Made by a program: the position numbers and the translations under genes. The notes beneath the pieces are model-generated. The model was given only the letters and a program-made list of their open reading frames with translations. It did no database searches and had not been told where the DNA came from. 64,000 bases of DNA from NCBI RefSeq assembly GCF_000744095.1, contig NZ_JQLI01000001.1, forward strand, positions 4,621,691 through 4,685,690, in the 5' to 3' direction. The first letter of the stretch is position 1. Every line of letters begins with the position of its first letter. The DNA comes from Cupriavidus necator A5-1. GTDB taxonomy: Bacteria; Pseudomonadota; Gammaproteobacteria; Burkholderiales; Burkholderiaceae. Below are positions 8,993 to 17,113 of this stretch, one piece after another.

Positions 8993-9949
8993 TCAATAGG
9001 CTTCGCGATAGCGACGCCGGAGGACGTGGCCGAGGATGTTGAAGAGCAACGTCATCAGCATCAGCGTCAGACCGGCGGCGAAGATGGACTGATAGCCGAT
9101 GGAACCGTGAGGCAGGTCACCTAACGCTACCTGCACAATGTAGGCGGAGATTGTTGCAGCAGGCTGCAGCGGATTCATCGTGAAATTGGGCTGCATGCCG
9201 GCGGCCACCGCAACAATCATGGTTTCACCGACCGCGCGAGAGATACCCAGGATGTAGGCCGAGAGAACGCCGGACAAGGCTGACGGTACGACGACCCGCA
9301 TAGCGGTCTGGAACCGTGTGGCGCCCATCGCGTACGAGCCCTCTCGCAAACTCATCGGTACGGCGCGCATGGCATCCTCGGCAAGCGAACTGACGTAGGG
9401 GATGATGGCGATGCCCATCACGAGCCCGGCGGATAGCATATTGAAGCCGGGTAAGGAAGGCATCAACGCTTGTAGCAGCGGAGTAACCACCGTGAGAGCA
9501 AAGTAACCGTAGACGATAGTCGGAATACCGCCGAGCAATTCCAGGAACGGCTTAATGACTTCCCGAAGTGAGGGATTCGCGAACTCCGAGAGGTAGATTG
9601 CGATGGTGGTGCCAAGTGGAATTGCTACGGCCAGGGCTACCAGAGATGTGGTCAATGTGCCGAGCAGCAACGGAAGAATGCCGTAGCGAGGCTCGGCGAA
9701 AAGCGGTGTCCACATCGTATCGGTGAAGAAGTCCCCGACCGGGATATTGGCGAAAAAGTGGGCTGATTCGCTAACCAGTACCCACACGATTCCCAGCGTG
9801 GTAATAACCGAGACTGAGGCAGCAAGAAACAGAATGAATTCAATCAGGCGCTCAGTGGTGTTACGGAAGGCTTTCTTGGCGAGTCGCTCACTGACCACAT
9901 GCGAGGTCACGTCATCCGCTGAAGTGGTAACGGTTGAGGAGTCCGGCAT
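8993..9949 (-). CDS. pstC: Phosphate ABC transporter permease PstC
   Basis: A 318-residue permease with six predicted membrane helices. The conserved EAA loop is MSLREGSYAMGATRFQTAMR, followed by GVLSAYILGISRAVGETMIV. The ATG at 9949 gives a normal PstC N-terminus (MPDSSTVTTSADDV); earlier in-frame codons extend into the pstS-pstC spacer. It sits 58 bases downstream of pstS. Confidence 0.94.
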   Translation of the reverse strand: MPDSSTVTTSADDVTSHVVSERLAKKAFRNTTERLIEFILFLAASVSVITTLGIVWVLVSESAHFFANIPVGDFFTDTMWTPLFAEPRYGILPLLLGTLTTSLVALAVAIPLGTTIAIYLSEFANPSLREVIKPFLELLGGIPTIVYGYFALTVVTPLLQALMPSLPGFNMLSAGLVMGIAIIPYVSSLAEDAMRAVPMSLREGSYAMGATRFQTAMRVVVPSALSGVLSAYILGISRAVGETMIVAVAAGMQPNFTMNPLQPAATISAYIVQVALGDLPHGSIGYQSIFAAGLTLMLMTLLFNILGHVLRRRYREAY

Positions 9950-10007
9950 AGCAGCCTTCACGCGAGCGTCATGACTGGGCGCGGACTGATGCCGCGCCCA
10001 ACTACGG

Positions 10008-11000
10008 TTACAGCTTGGCTTCGCGGGCCAGTACAGACTCGATAGTTGCACCGACGTCCGCTTCGCCGCCGAAGACCGTGCCGAGCTTCTTCTTGGCCAG
10101 GTGTTCAGCGGCTGTCGTGTAGGCCTTTGCCGGCAGAGGCACGTACTTCACCTCTGCAGCCAACCGTGCACCGTTCTGCAAATAGTAGGTCACAAACTCC
10201 TTGACCTCAGTCTTGTCGAGAGACTTCTCGTTGACGTAGATGAAGATTGGTCGCGAGAGGGGGTTGTACGAGCCATCAATGACGCTCTTCTCGCCCGGAA
10301 GAACAGGCTTGCCAGCCTTGTTCACAATCGGCACAGCCTTGAGTTTGCTCTTGTTTTCTTCGTAATAGGCGTAGCCAAAGTAGCCGATGCTATTCGCATC
10401 GCGCGAGACGCCCTGGACCAGAACGTTGTCGTCTTCCGAGGCGGTGTAGTCACCGCGCGAAGCCTTGGCTTTGCCAACAACGGCTTCAGTGAAGTAATCG
10501 AAAGTGCCGGAATCGGAACCTGCGCCGAACAGCTTCAAGGGCGCGTCGGGGAAGGATGCGTCAACTTGCTTCCAGGTGGTGACCTTGCCCTGCGCTGCTG
10601 GCTCCCACATCTTTTTGAGCTGCTCGACGGACAGTTGTTTGACGAACGTGTTCTTCGGATTGACCACCACCGTTAGCGCATCGAATGCAATGGGCAACTC
10701 GTAGTACTTGATACCAGCCTTGGCGCAGGCCTCCATCTCCTGTTTGAGGATGGGTCGGGAGGCATCTGAAATATCAGTTTCGCCTCGGCAGAACTTCTTG
10801 AAGCCACCCCCGGTCCCCGAAATTCCGACGGTGACCTTGATGGCATTCTTCTTCGCCTTTTGGAAGTCTTCTGCAACGGCTTCCGTGATGGGATAGACGG
10901 TGCTCGAGCCATCGATTTTCACGATAGCCTGGCCATGCGCGGCATGCGAACCTACGGTTAGCGCTACTGCCGCTAGGGCGGCGTGAGAGGAGAGGCGCAT
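10008..11000 (-). CDS. pstS: Periplasmic phosphate-binding protein PstS
   Basis: A 330-residue substrate-binding protein that delivers phosphate to PstCA. An N-terminal signal peptide (MRLSSHAALAAVALTVGSHA, with AHG before the mature AIVKIDGSS) is followed by phosphate-contacting loops: DGSSTVYP, GTGGGFKKFCRGETDISDAS and GSDSGTFDYF. The start at 11000 is favoured by CAGGGAG upstream; an in-frame TTG six codons earlier is less likely. It is the first gene of the pst operon and is divergent from an ArsR-family gene. Confidence 0.95.
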   Translation of the reverse strand: MRLSSHAALAAVALTVGSHAAHGQAIVKIDGSSTVYPITEAVAEDFQKAKKNAIKVTVGISGTGGGFKKFCRGETDISDASRPILKQEMEACAKAGIKYYELPIAFDALTVVVNPKNTFVKQLSVEQLKKMWEPAAQGKVTTWKQVDASFPDAPLKLFGAGSDSGTFDYFTEAVVGKAKASRGDYTASEDDNVLVQGVSRDANSIGYFGYAYYEENKSKLKAVPIVNKAGKPVLPGEKSVIDGSYNPLSRPIFIYVNEKSLDKTEVKEFVTYYLQNGARLAAEVKYVPLPAKAYTTAAEHLAKKKLGTVFGGEADVGATIESVLAREAKL

Positions 11001-11180
11001 CAGAAACTCCCTGAGCAATGAGTGGACAAGCCCAGATTAGGAAGTACATTTCCATAAATCTAGGCGTATAGAATCATGGGCTCGAGGTATGGCGACGAGA
11101 TGACCATTCATGACACCAAAATGACGTGCCTGCGCTCAGACTTGCGCTATCGGTCTCTCAGAGCCTCTACATTTCAACAA

Positions 11181-11549
11181 ATGATGAAGAACGAAACTGC
11201 CGTTGCGGCTCTGGCTGCACTTGCTCAGACCTCCCGACTTTCGATATTCCGTCTCCTGGTCCAGGCGGGCCTTGACGGCGTGAATGCCGGCCGCATTGGC
11301 CAAGAGCTGGGCGTGCCGCCGGCGACACTATCCTTCCATTTGAAGGAGCTTGTGCACGCTGGCCTGATTGCGAGTACGCAGGAAGGGAAGTTTGTTATCT
11401 ACCGCGCCCAGTTCGACCGTATGAACGAGTTGATTGGGTTCCTCATGGAGCACTGCTGCGAGGGGCGTCCCGAAGACTGCGGCGTTGCTGCCGTCCAATG
11501 CAAGCCAAAGGGTGCCAAGCGGACGAAGTCAGCTGTCGAGGCTGCGTGA
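11181..11549 (+). CDS. ArsR-family transcriptional regulator divergent from pstS
   Basis: The ~122-residue protein has the winged-helix ArsR/SmtB fold: an N-terminal helix (AVAALAALAQTSRLSIFRLL) and a recognition helix region (PPATLSFHLKELVHAGLI). It resembles the arsR at 23440-23775, including C-terminal cysteines (EHCCEGRPEDCGVAAVQC) that could bind arsenite or antimonite. The 180-bp gap to pstS suggests it regulates itself and perhaps the pst operon. A second ATG follows directly at 11184, and longer in-frame extensions lack conservation. Confidence 0.8.
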   Translation: MMKNETAVAALAALAQTSRLSIFRLLVQAGLDGVNAGRIGQELGVPPATLSFHLKELVHAGLIASTQEGKFVIYRAQFDRMNELIGFLMEHCCEGRPEDCGVAAVQCKPKGAKRTKSAVEAA

Positions 11550-11559
11550 TAGACCGGGA

Positions 11560-11988
11560 CCAGCGCTAGCTGCATGACGGTTGCGGATGCAGGGCAAGCG
11601 TCTTGGAGTTCCCGGGATGCGAGCAGGCACTCAGGAACTTGTGACCGGTCAACGAACGATTAGAAAGCCAAAGCGAAAGAAGTATGTCGACGCGGTCGAG
11701 GTCAAGAGCACGACTGACTTGACCCCACGAATCCTGGCCTCTTGGAGCAGCGCCCTGACCAGGCTTGTCGCAAAGCCCTTAGAGCGATAGTCCTGCGTTA
11801 CCGCAACGGACCATAACAGCGCGGCCACGCCATAGAGTTCCGATCCGGCACCACACCCCGCTGACCTCGTTAGTAACGACGCGGAAGTTCGAGAGATGCT
11901 CCGACACGCCCGCGAGGGGCAGCGAGTTGCTGGACAGCAACGCTTCTATGTGGGGCAGGTCATGAGCCGTGGCGGCACGAATCGTCAT
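11560..11988 (-). pseudogene. GNAT-family N-acetyltransferase (arsN-like), frameshifted
   Basis: Translating minus-strand segments in successive frames reconstructs a GNAT acetyltransferase. From the ATG at 11988 it reads MTIRAATAHDLPHIEALLSS and EHLSNFRVVTNEVSGV. After a shift near 11850 it reads SELYGVAALLWSVAV, then DYRSKGFATSLVRALLQEAR (acetyl-CoA loop) and YFFRFGF. After a second shift near 11660 it reads CLLASRELQDACPASA. At least two frame breaks make it non-functional if real. GNAT proteins of the ArsN type acetylate arsenicals such as arsinothricin and are common in ars clusters; the ars link here comes from context. The 3' end is approximate. Confidence 0.65.
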
Positions 11989-12029
11989 AGGCGAGTCCCA
12001 GGCGTTCAATTCAGGGTAGCTGCGGCATT

Positions 12030-12052
12030 GATTCTACGCTTCCAGTAGAATC
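12030..12052. promoter_or_regulatory. Candidate operator upstream of arsH
   Basis: Perfect inverted repeat GATTCTAC / GTAGAATC with a 7-base spacer (GCTTCCA), 18 bases before the arsH start. The position fits an ArsR-type repressor site; the regulator is inferred. Confidence 0.45.
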
Positions 12053-12070
12053 GAATTAAAGGAGCGACCC

Positions 12071-12789
12071 ATGCCACACACTTTACCGAACATCGACCGG
12101 GCGCAGCTTGAGCAAGTTTCGACGGGAGAACTGTCCAAGCCGCTTTCAGCCCATCCCCCACGAATTCTGCTTCTGTATGGTTCCCTGCGAGAGCGCTCGT
12201 ACAGCCGGCTCCTGATTGAGGAAGCCGCACGCATCTTGCGTGCCCTTGGCGCCGAAATCCGGATATTTGACCCGCGTGGACTCCCGATGCCGGACGCGAC
12301 GGCCGCGGACCATCCCAAAGTAGTCGAGCTTCGCAAGTTGTCGGAGTGGTCGGAGGGCCAAGTCTGGTGCAGTCCGGAACGGCATGGCGCCATCACCGGC
12401 GTTATCAAGACGCAAATCGCTGGCTGCCGCTGGAAAGCGCTGGCATCCGCCCGACTCAAGGACGTACGCTGGCGGTGATGCAGGTATCTGGCGGTTCTCA
12501 GTCGTTCAATTCCGTCAATACGCTTCGCGTGCTTGGCCGCTGGATGCGGATGTTCACCATCCCGAACCAGTCATCTGTGGCAAAGGCATTCGAGGAGTTC
12601 GACGAGGCGGGCCGGATGAGGCCGTCTTCGTATTACGACCGGGTTGTTGATGTCATGGAGGAACTGGTTAAGTTCACGCTCCTCTTGAGAGACAAATCGG
12701 AGTACCTGACCGACAGGTACAGCGAACGCAAGGAAGCTGCCGCGAGAGCAGCAAAAGCGGACCTCGCGACCGCAGGTCAAACCGCATAA
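12071..12789 (+). pseudogene. arsH: arsH, NADPH-dependent FMN reductase, frameshifted
   Basis: The first frame reads RILLLYGSLRERSYSRLLIE and WSEGQVWCSPERHGAITGV, the family flavin-binding regions. After about 12427 the ArsH sequence continues one frame over: RWLPLESAGIRPTQG, then VMQVSGGSQSFNSVNTLRVL and IPNQSSVAKAFEEFDE, to a stop at 12789. At CAAATCGCTGG one base is missing compared with the expected Gln-Ile-Asp-Trp, so this is a single-base deletion. ArsH oxidises trivalent organoarsenicals. AAAGGAG lies before the start. Total length (~239 codons) fits the family, so only the frame break is abnormal. Confidence 0.85.
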
Positions 12790-13199
12790 GTGAGAGTAGC
12801 GCGCACCCCTCAATTAACTTGAGGAGCGTGCTTTCGCTGCACACTGGCCGGCAGCGCGGCGCCCAGCCACGCTCATCCCCCACGAGGCCGACGTGACTCC
12901 GCTAGCCATCGCCCTTGGTGAGTTGCGCGATGCTGTTGCCAACGGCTTGGCCGACTGCACCGTAGGTCGTCCTACTGCTCGCTTAAAACCGCACACGGTC
13001 GGTCCATGTTCGCCAAGGTAATGGGCGACATCGTGACGGAATATCGAAAAGGACACTTGGAGCAGGAGGCGCTGCGGGCCGAGGCGGTTGTCGCCAACTT
13101 CCTAAGCGATATTGCTGGCTGTCGCGACGAGCATTACCGCGCTGAGTCAGCGGTGAATGCTGCCGGGCCGGCTCGTCGAGCTCCCTTTGGCGCTGCGGT
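12790..13199. other. Gap between convergent arsH and the MFS gene remnant
   Basis: There is a plus-strand frame at 13006-13203 (MFAKVMGDIVTEYRKGHLEQ), preceded in another frame by coding-like sequence (VTPLAIALGELRDAVANGLA). Together they may be a short decayed gene. I cannot identify it. Confidence 0.25.
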
Positions 13200-14062
13200 C
13201 TAGCGAATCTGCTTGGCCGTTGCCGGCTCCAGTAAAGCTTCTGGCATTCGCCGCGTGGCAGCCATCAGGAGCAGGAGCGATAGCAGCGCCAAGGCCGACA
13301 TCCCGAGCACCCTCGTCTCAAAGGGTAATCCACTGGACGAGACGAAGGAGAAGCACAGAGAGGCGATTGCCATTGCCAACAACGCTGGCCTCGCCAAATA
13401 GCCTAGCAAGGTACCAACGGGAATCGCGGGAAACAGGTCCGCGGGAAGCGTGCCTCTGACGATGGTCAGCAGCCCGTTGCTGAGGCCATATGTTGCGGCG
13501 AAAACGAAGCACATTGTGAGGCCGCCAGACGAACAGGCCAGTAGAATGAGCGCCAAAATTAGTAGTCCGAGGGATAGTAGATAGACCGACCGTCGCTGGC
13601 GGCAGCCTCTTGGCGAAGAACAACTCCAGAGCTCTACCCGTAACCTGCATCGGTCCAATGACACTGGCGACCATGACTGCCTGCGCAGTGGTCAGTCCTC
13701 CGACCTGAAGTAAATTCAACAGATGGACGGAAATTGCTCCAAAGACGAACAGCGCTGCGGCGAACGCGCCGCCAAGAAGGTATAGGCGCCGCCCGGTTGC
13801 CTGTCGAGCGGACTCGTTAGTTGTTGGAGTGACTCGGGATTGAACAGGCCCACGCCCGGATAGCGTAGGAAGAACGAGCGCATGCAGCGGCAAGCAAATA
13901 GCGACCTGAATCGCAGCAAATATCAACAGAGTCACGCGCCAACCCCTTAGCGTTTAAATATGATGTGAGCGGCCAAAACGCTGTGCTGGCGAATCCGCCG
14001 AACAGTGTCAATGCCGAGACACTCCTCCGATACCGGTTGGCGTCAATCTGATGCAGAGTGGC
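13200..14062 (-). pseudogene. MFS permease, 3' portion (cut by IS66, frameshifted)
   Basis: Minus-strand reading continues the 5' portion at 20642-21016 exactly in frame: ...YDPAF there joins ATLHQIDANRYRRSVSAL and LTLFGGFASTAFWPLTSYL here. Two single-base shifts follow, near 13945 and 13575. The rest is hydrophobic MFS sequence (LIFAAIQVAICLPLHALVLP; LLSLGLLILALILLACSSGG; LPADLFPAIPVGTLLGYLAR). The stop is at 13200. MFS permeases next to arsH occur in other ars clusters and probably export an arsenical; the substrate here is inferred. The gene is inactive because of the insertion. Confidence 0.85.
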
Positions 14063-14070
14063 AAAGGCTG
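14063..14070. repeat. Left target-site duplication of the IS66 element
   Basis: AAAGGCTG, identical to 20642-20649 on the far side. Eight bases is the duplication size known for the IS66 family. Confidence 0.9.
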
Positions 14071-14108
14071 GTAACCGCTAAATCCAGCACACCTTGTTGA
14101 GTCGAACT

Positions 14109-14452
14109 GTTACCCGGTAACGTATGCAATACGGAACGTTACCGGGTAACCATGACGAAGGAGTGCGGGATGGCGCAGACGACAGCCCAGCGGCAGGCGG
14201 CCTATCGGGCAAGGCGCGCGACAGCGGGCAAGGATGGCAACGGAGAACGTCGGCTGGACATGTGGGTAAGTAGCGAAGTGGATCTCGCACTCGCGCGCCT
14301 GGCACGCCGTTACGCGGTAACGAAGCGTCAGATGCTGGAGCGGCTGATAGTTCGAGCCGACGACGCAATCGTGCGCCGGCTCGATCCGGATTCGGAGCAA
14401 TGGGACCTCTATTTCAAAGCGAGCCGGTAATGCTCGCTCGTTACCGTGTAAC
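14109..14452. repeat. Four GTTAC-N3-GTAAC palindromes around the IS66 accessory gene
   Basis: Palindromes of 13 bp occur at 14109-14121 (spacer CCG), 14138-14150 (CGG), 14309-14321 (GCG) and 14440-14452 (CGT). The first two flank the presumed promoter or leader, with the second ending one base before the ATG at 14152. The third lies inside the gene and the fourth just after its stop. This layout suggests binding sites for the gene's own product. Confidence 0.8.
14152..14430 (+). CDS. Small ribbon-helix-helix-like protein, IS66 passenger
   Basis: The 92-residue protein has a basic N-terminus (TTAQRQAAYRARRATAGK) and a core RRLDMWVSSEVDLALARLAR followed by YAVTKRQMLERLIVRAD. This strand-helix-helix pattern is that of small DNA-binding regulators found on plasmids. 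It lies between the left IS66 end and the tnpC 3' end and reads against the transposase genes. Starts at 14152 or 14170 are possible. The four GTTAC-N3-GTAAC palindromes around it are probable targets. Family and role are inferred; it is not a standard IS66 gene. Confidence 0.6.
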   Translation: MTKECGMAQTTAQRQAAYRARRATAGKDGNGERRLDMWVSSEVDLALARLARRYAVTKRQMLERLIVRADDAIVRRLDPDSEQWDLYFKASR

Positions 14453-14527
14453 GGGCGAGTGCCCCATATGGCCGATCGGCGCCTTGGTTGCAGCCGGTTC
14501 GTCGTTCAGGCGGCAGGCGCAGCAGCG

Positions 14528-14754
14528 CTATTGGCGTTTGGCGAAGTTGAACGGCAGCAGGTCGGTGACGTCCGCGTCCGGGGCACGCTGCGGCAACTCG
14601 GTTAGCACGTGCAGCAGATAGGCATACGGCTCAACGCCGCAGGCCCGGCACGTGAGCACCAGGCTATAGACCATCGCGCTGGCCTTCGCGCCGGCGACAG
14701 TGTCGCTGAACAGCCACGACCTTCTCGCGGTTGCAAACGGCCTGATATCTCGTT
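14528..14754 (-). pseudogene. tnpC: IS66 transposase tnpC, 3' portion
   Basis: It encodes the C-terminal end of the transposase: RDIRPFAT, RRSWLFSDTVAGAKASAMVY, then SLVLTCRACGVEPYAYLLHV and a stop at 14528. It joins the part at 18311-19670 exactly: 1360 + 227 bases make 529 codons including the stop. The junction restores the DNNIIER-DIRPF motif. Confidence 0.9.
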
Positions 14755-14780
14755 CTTATCCACGTGACAGAATTATGCAG
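14755..14780. repeat. Left terminal inverted repeat of the RIT element
   Basis: It begins CTTATCCACGTGACAG and ends TTATGCAG, and is the perfect reverse complement of 18255-18280. Confidence 0.92.
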
Positions 14781-14909
14781 GGTCCTCACGAGTTCATGGT
14801 CGCGTAGCAGGCTGGGCTGGCTCTGTTGCAGCGCACCGGGACACGCTCTTGCTGAACATAATAAATGGTGCTTTGCTGAGGGACTCGATTGCCTCAGAGG
14901 AGAGCTACC

Positions 14910-16166
14910 ATGGACGAGGATCGGCTCGGAGTTCGATCGTGGCGTGAGCTCGAAGAGAGTGTTCTTGCAGCGAGCCGCCAGGCGTATGTCGGCTACCTTC
15001 AAAGTCACGGCTATGCGCTTCACACCATCGGACATTATCTTGCCAGCGTCGCGCACTTCTCACGCTGGCTTACCAGAAAGCGCATCAGGCTCGATCAGAT
15101 CGACGAGAATCTGGTACGTCAATTCATCTCCGTGCACCTGCCTGACTGCGACTGTCCTGGGAGAAGTAAGTGTGCATTGAATTTCACGAGGGCGGCACTC
15201 AAGCATTTGCTTAAGGTGCTTCGCGCGGAAGGTCGCATCCCACTACGGTCGTCCTTATTGCCAAGTGCTATCGTCGAGGAACTAGGCCGTCTGGATAGTT
15301 ATCTTGACGAGATCCGTGGTCTCGCCGCGAGCACCCGCTGCAACCATCTGGACCACGTGCGTGACTTCCTGGTCGATCAATATGGTAATCGCCGCATTGA
15401 TCCCAGTCGCATTAAGCCGAGCCATGTGCTGCATTTCGTCGTCGAGCGAAGTAAGGGGTGCAATCCGTCGACCGCCGGCGCTATCGCCAGCAGCGTACGC
15501 GTCTATCTGCGCTTCCGCCAGTTCGGTGGTGACCCTACCGAGGCATTGATCGCCGCTGTACCCAAGGTGGCGGTTTGGTCAATGGCTCGCGTGCCCAGAT
15601 TGCTGACGCAAGGCCAACTCGCACAATTCTTGAATGCCTTCGACACGAAGACCGCATCAGGCCGACGAGATTACGCCATGGCACGTTTGCTAGTCGATCT
15701 TGGTTTGCGGGTAGGGGAAGTGGCCAGAATCCAACTCGATGACGTGGACTGGCATGAGGGAACGTTACGTATTAGAGCCGCTAAAGGCAGGCGTGTGGAT
15801 CTTTTGCCGCTGCCCGTGCAAACCGGGCGCGCGCTGGTCAACTACGTGCGCTTTGGTCGCCCGCAGACCGTTAGTCGCGCGCTGTTCGTGCGGCATCGAG
15901 CCCCGCTTGATCGGCCGGTCAGCTCAGCCGTTGTACGCAGCGCGGTCAGGCTGGCCTACGCCAGATGCGGTTGGCCCAGTGCGTCGATGGGCACTCATTT
16001 GCTGCGCCACACGGTTGCAAGTCGAATGCTGGCCAACGGGGCGTCTCTCAAGGACATCGCAGATGTGTTGCGCCACCGTAGCCTTGATACAACCATGATT
16101 TACTCCAAAGTCGATTTCAGCAGCCTCGCGGCCGTGGTCGCACCTTGGCCGGGGAGGAGATCATGA
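14910..16166 (+). CDS. ritA: Tyrosine recombinase, first gene of the RIT trio
   Basis: The 418-residue phage-integrase-family recombinase has an N-terminal SAM-like core-binding domain (YVGYLQSHGYALHTIGHYLA) and a CPGRSKC cysteine loop. The catalytic domain shows the first Arg in DLGLRVGEVARIQL, then HLLRHTVASRML (His, Arg), the second His in VLRHRSLDTTMIY and the nucleophile Tyr in MIYSKVD. The start at 14910 was chosen for CAGAGGAGAGCTACC upstream. Its stop overlaps the next start by four bases. It should act with ritB and ritC in moving the element. Confidence 0.9.
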   Translation: MDEDRLGVRSWRELEESVLAASRQAYVGYLQSHGYALHTIGHYLASVAHFSRWLTRKRIRLDQIDENLVRQFISVHLPDCDCPGRSKCALNFTRAALKHLLKVLRAEGRIPLRSSLLPSAIVEELGRLDSYLDEIRGLAASTRCNHLDHVRDFLVDQYGNRRIDPSRIKPSHVLHFVVERSKGCNPSTAGAIASSVRVYLRFRQFGGDPTEALIAAVPKVAVWSMARVPRLLTQGQLAQFLNAFDTKTASGRRDYAMARLLVDLGLRVGEVARIQLDDVDWHEGTLRIRAAKGRRVDLLPLPVQTGRALVNYVRFGRPQTVSRALFVRHRAPLDRPVSSAVVRSAVRLAYARCGWPSASMGTHLLRHTVASRMLANGASLKDIADVLRHRSLDTTMIYSKVDFSSLAAVVAPWPGRRS

Positions 16167-17113
16167 ATCAATTCCACTCGATGACTGCCCGGGTAGAGGA
16201 CTATCTCACTGCCAGGCGGAAGCTTGGTTTCGGACTGAAGGCACAGGGAACACAGCTGTTCGCATTTGCCCGCTTTGCTGAGCGAGTTGGCCACCGCGGC
16301 CCAGTAACTCTGGAACTCGCGTTGCGCTGGGCCAGAGATTCTCACTCCACCAGACCAATTACCGCGGCGAAGCGGATCGGAGTACTGCGCCCGTTCGTCA
16401 GGTACCTTCAGCAGTTTGAACCTGCCACTGAGGTCCCACCATTCAAGCTACTGGGGCCCACGCATCGTCGCCCGGTGCCTCACATTTTCAGTAACGCGGA
16501 GGTCGAGGAACTCTTGGCCGCGGCTGGACGGTTGCCCCCGGCAGGGGGGCTGCAGCCAGCAACTTACGAGACGCTCTTTGGCCTGCTTGCTGCTACCGGT
16601 ATGCGTATTTCGGAGGCGCTCCGGCTTGAACGTGCGGATGTAATGCTTGAGGCCGGCATGCTGAACGTTAGCAAAAGCAAATGCCGCAGATCCCGTCTAG
16701 TCCCCTTGCATGAGACGACCATCGCCGCTCTTCAGCGTTACGCTCAGTTTCGTGACCAGTTGCTCCCACTCGCAGCTGACGACAACTTCTTCCTGTCTCC
16801 GTGGGGACGAGCGCTGAAGCTCGGTACAGTGGAGGATACCTTCTGCAGACTACGCCGGCGGCTTGGCTGGGTCGCCCGAGGCGATTATCCGGCGCCGCGC
16901 ATCTTCGATCTCAGGCATGCGTTTATCACGAACTGCCTGCTCCGATGGTATCAGAACCAGATCAATGTCGATAACGCGATCGCCGCCTTGTCCACTTATG
17001 TGGGGCATGTTCGCGTCAGCGACACGTATTGGTACGTTAGCGCCATCCCGGAACTGATGGCGCTGGCCGCTCGACGCTTCGAGCGATACGCCCAGGAGAC
17101 TCCAAATGACTAG
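16163..17113 (+). CDS. ritB: Tyrosine recombinase, second gene of the RIT trio
   Basis: A 316-residue recombinase starting at an ATGA overlap with ritA. The core-binding domain reads RVEDYLTARRKLGFGLKAQG. Catalytic residues are Arg in TGMRISEALRL, the Lys-containing turn KSKCRRSRLVPL, His/Arg in FDLRHAFITNCL, His in YVGHVRVSDTYWY and the Tyr in that segment. The length is normal. The order and overlaps match the conserved RIT gene order. Confidence 0.9.
   Translation: MNQFHSMTARVEDYLTARRKLGFGLKAQGTQLFAFARFAERVGHRGPVTLELALRWARDSHSTRPITAAKRIGVLRPFVRYLQQFEPATEVPPFKLLGPTHRRPVPHIFSNAEVEELLAAAGRLPPAGGLQPATYETLFGLLAATGMRISEALRLERADVMLEAGMLNVSKSKCRRSRLVPLHETTIAALQRYAQFRDQLLPLAADDNFFLSPWGRALKLGTVEDTFCRLRRRLGWVARGDYPAPRIFDLRHAFITNCLLRWYQNQINVDNAIAALSTYVGHVRVSDTYWYVSAIPELMALAARRFERYAQETPND

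Noticed and set aside
11048..11066. A Pho-box-like CATAAATCT next to pstS
   Set aside because: Only one half is recognisable and it points away from pstS. Not enough to call a PhoB site.
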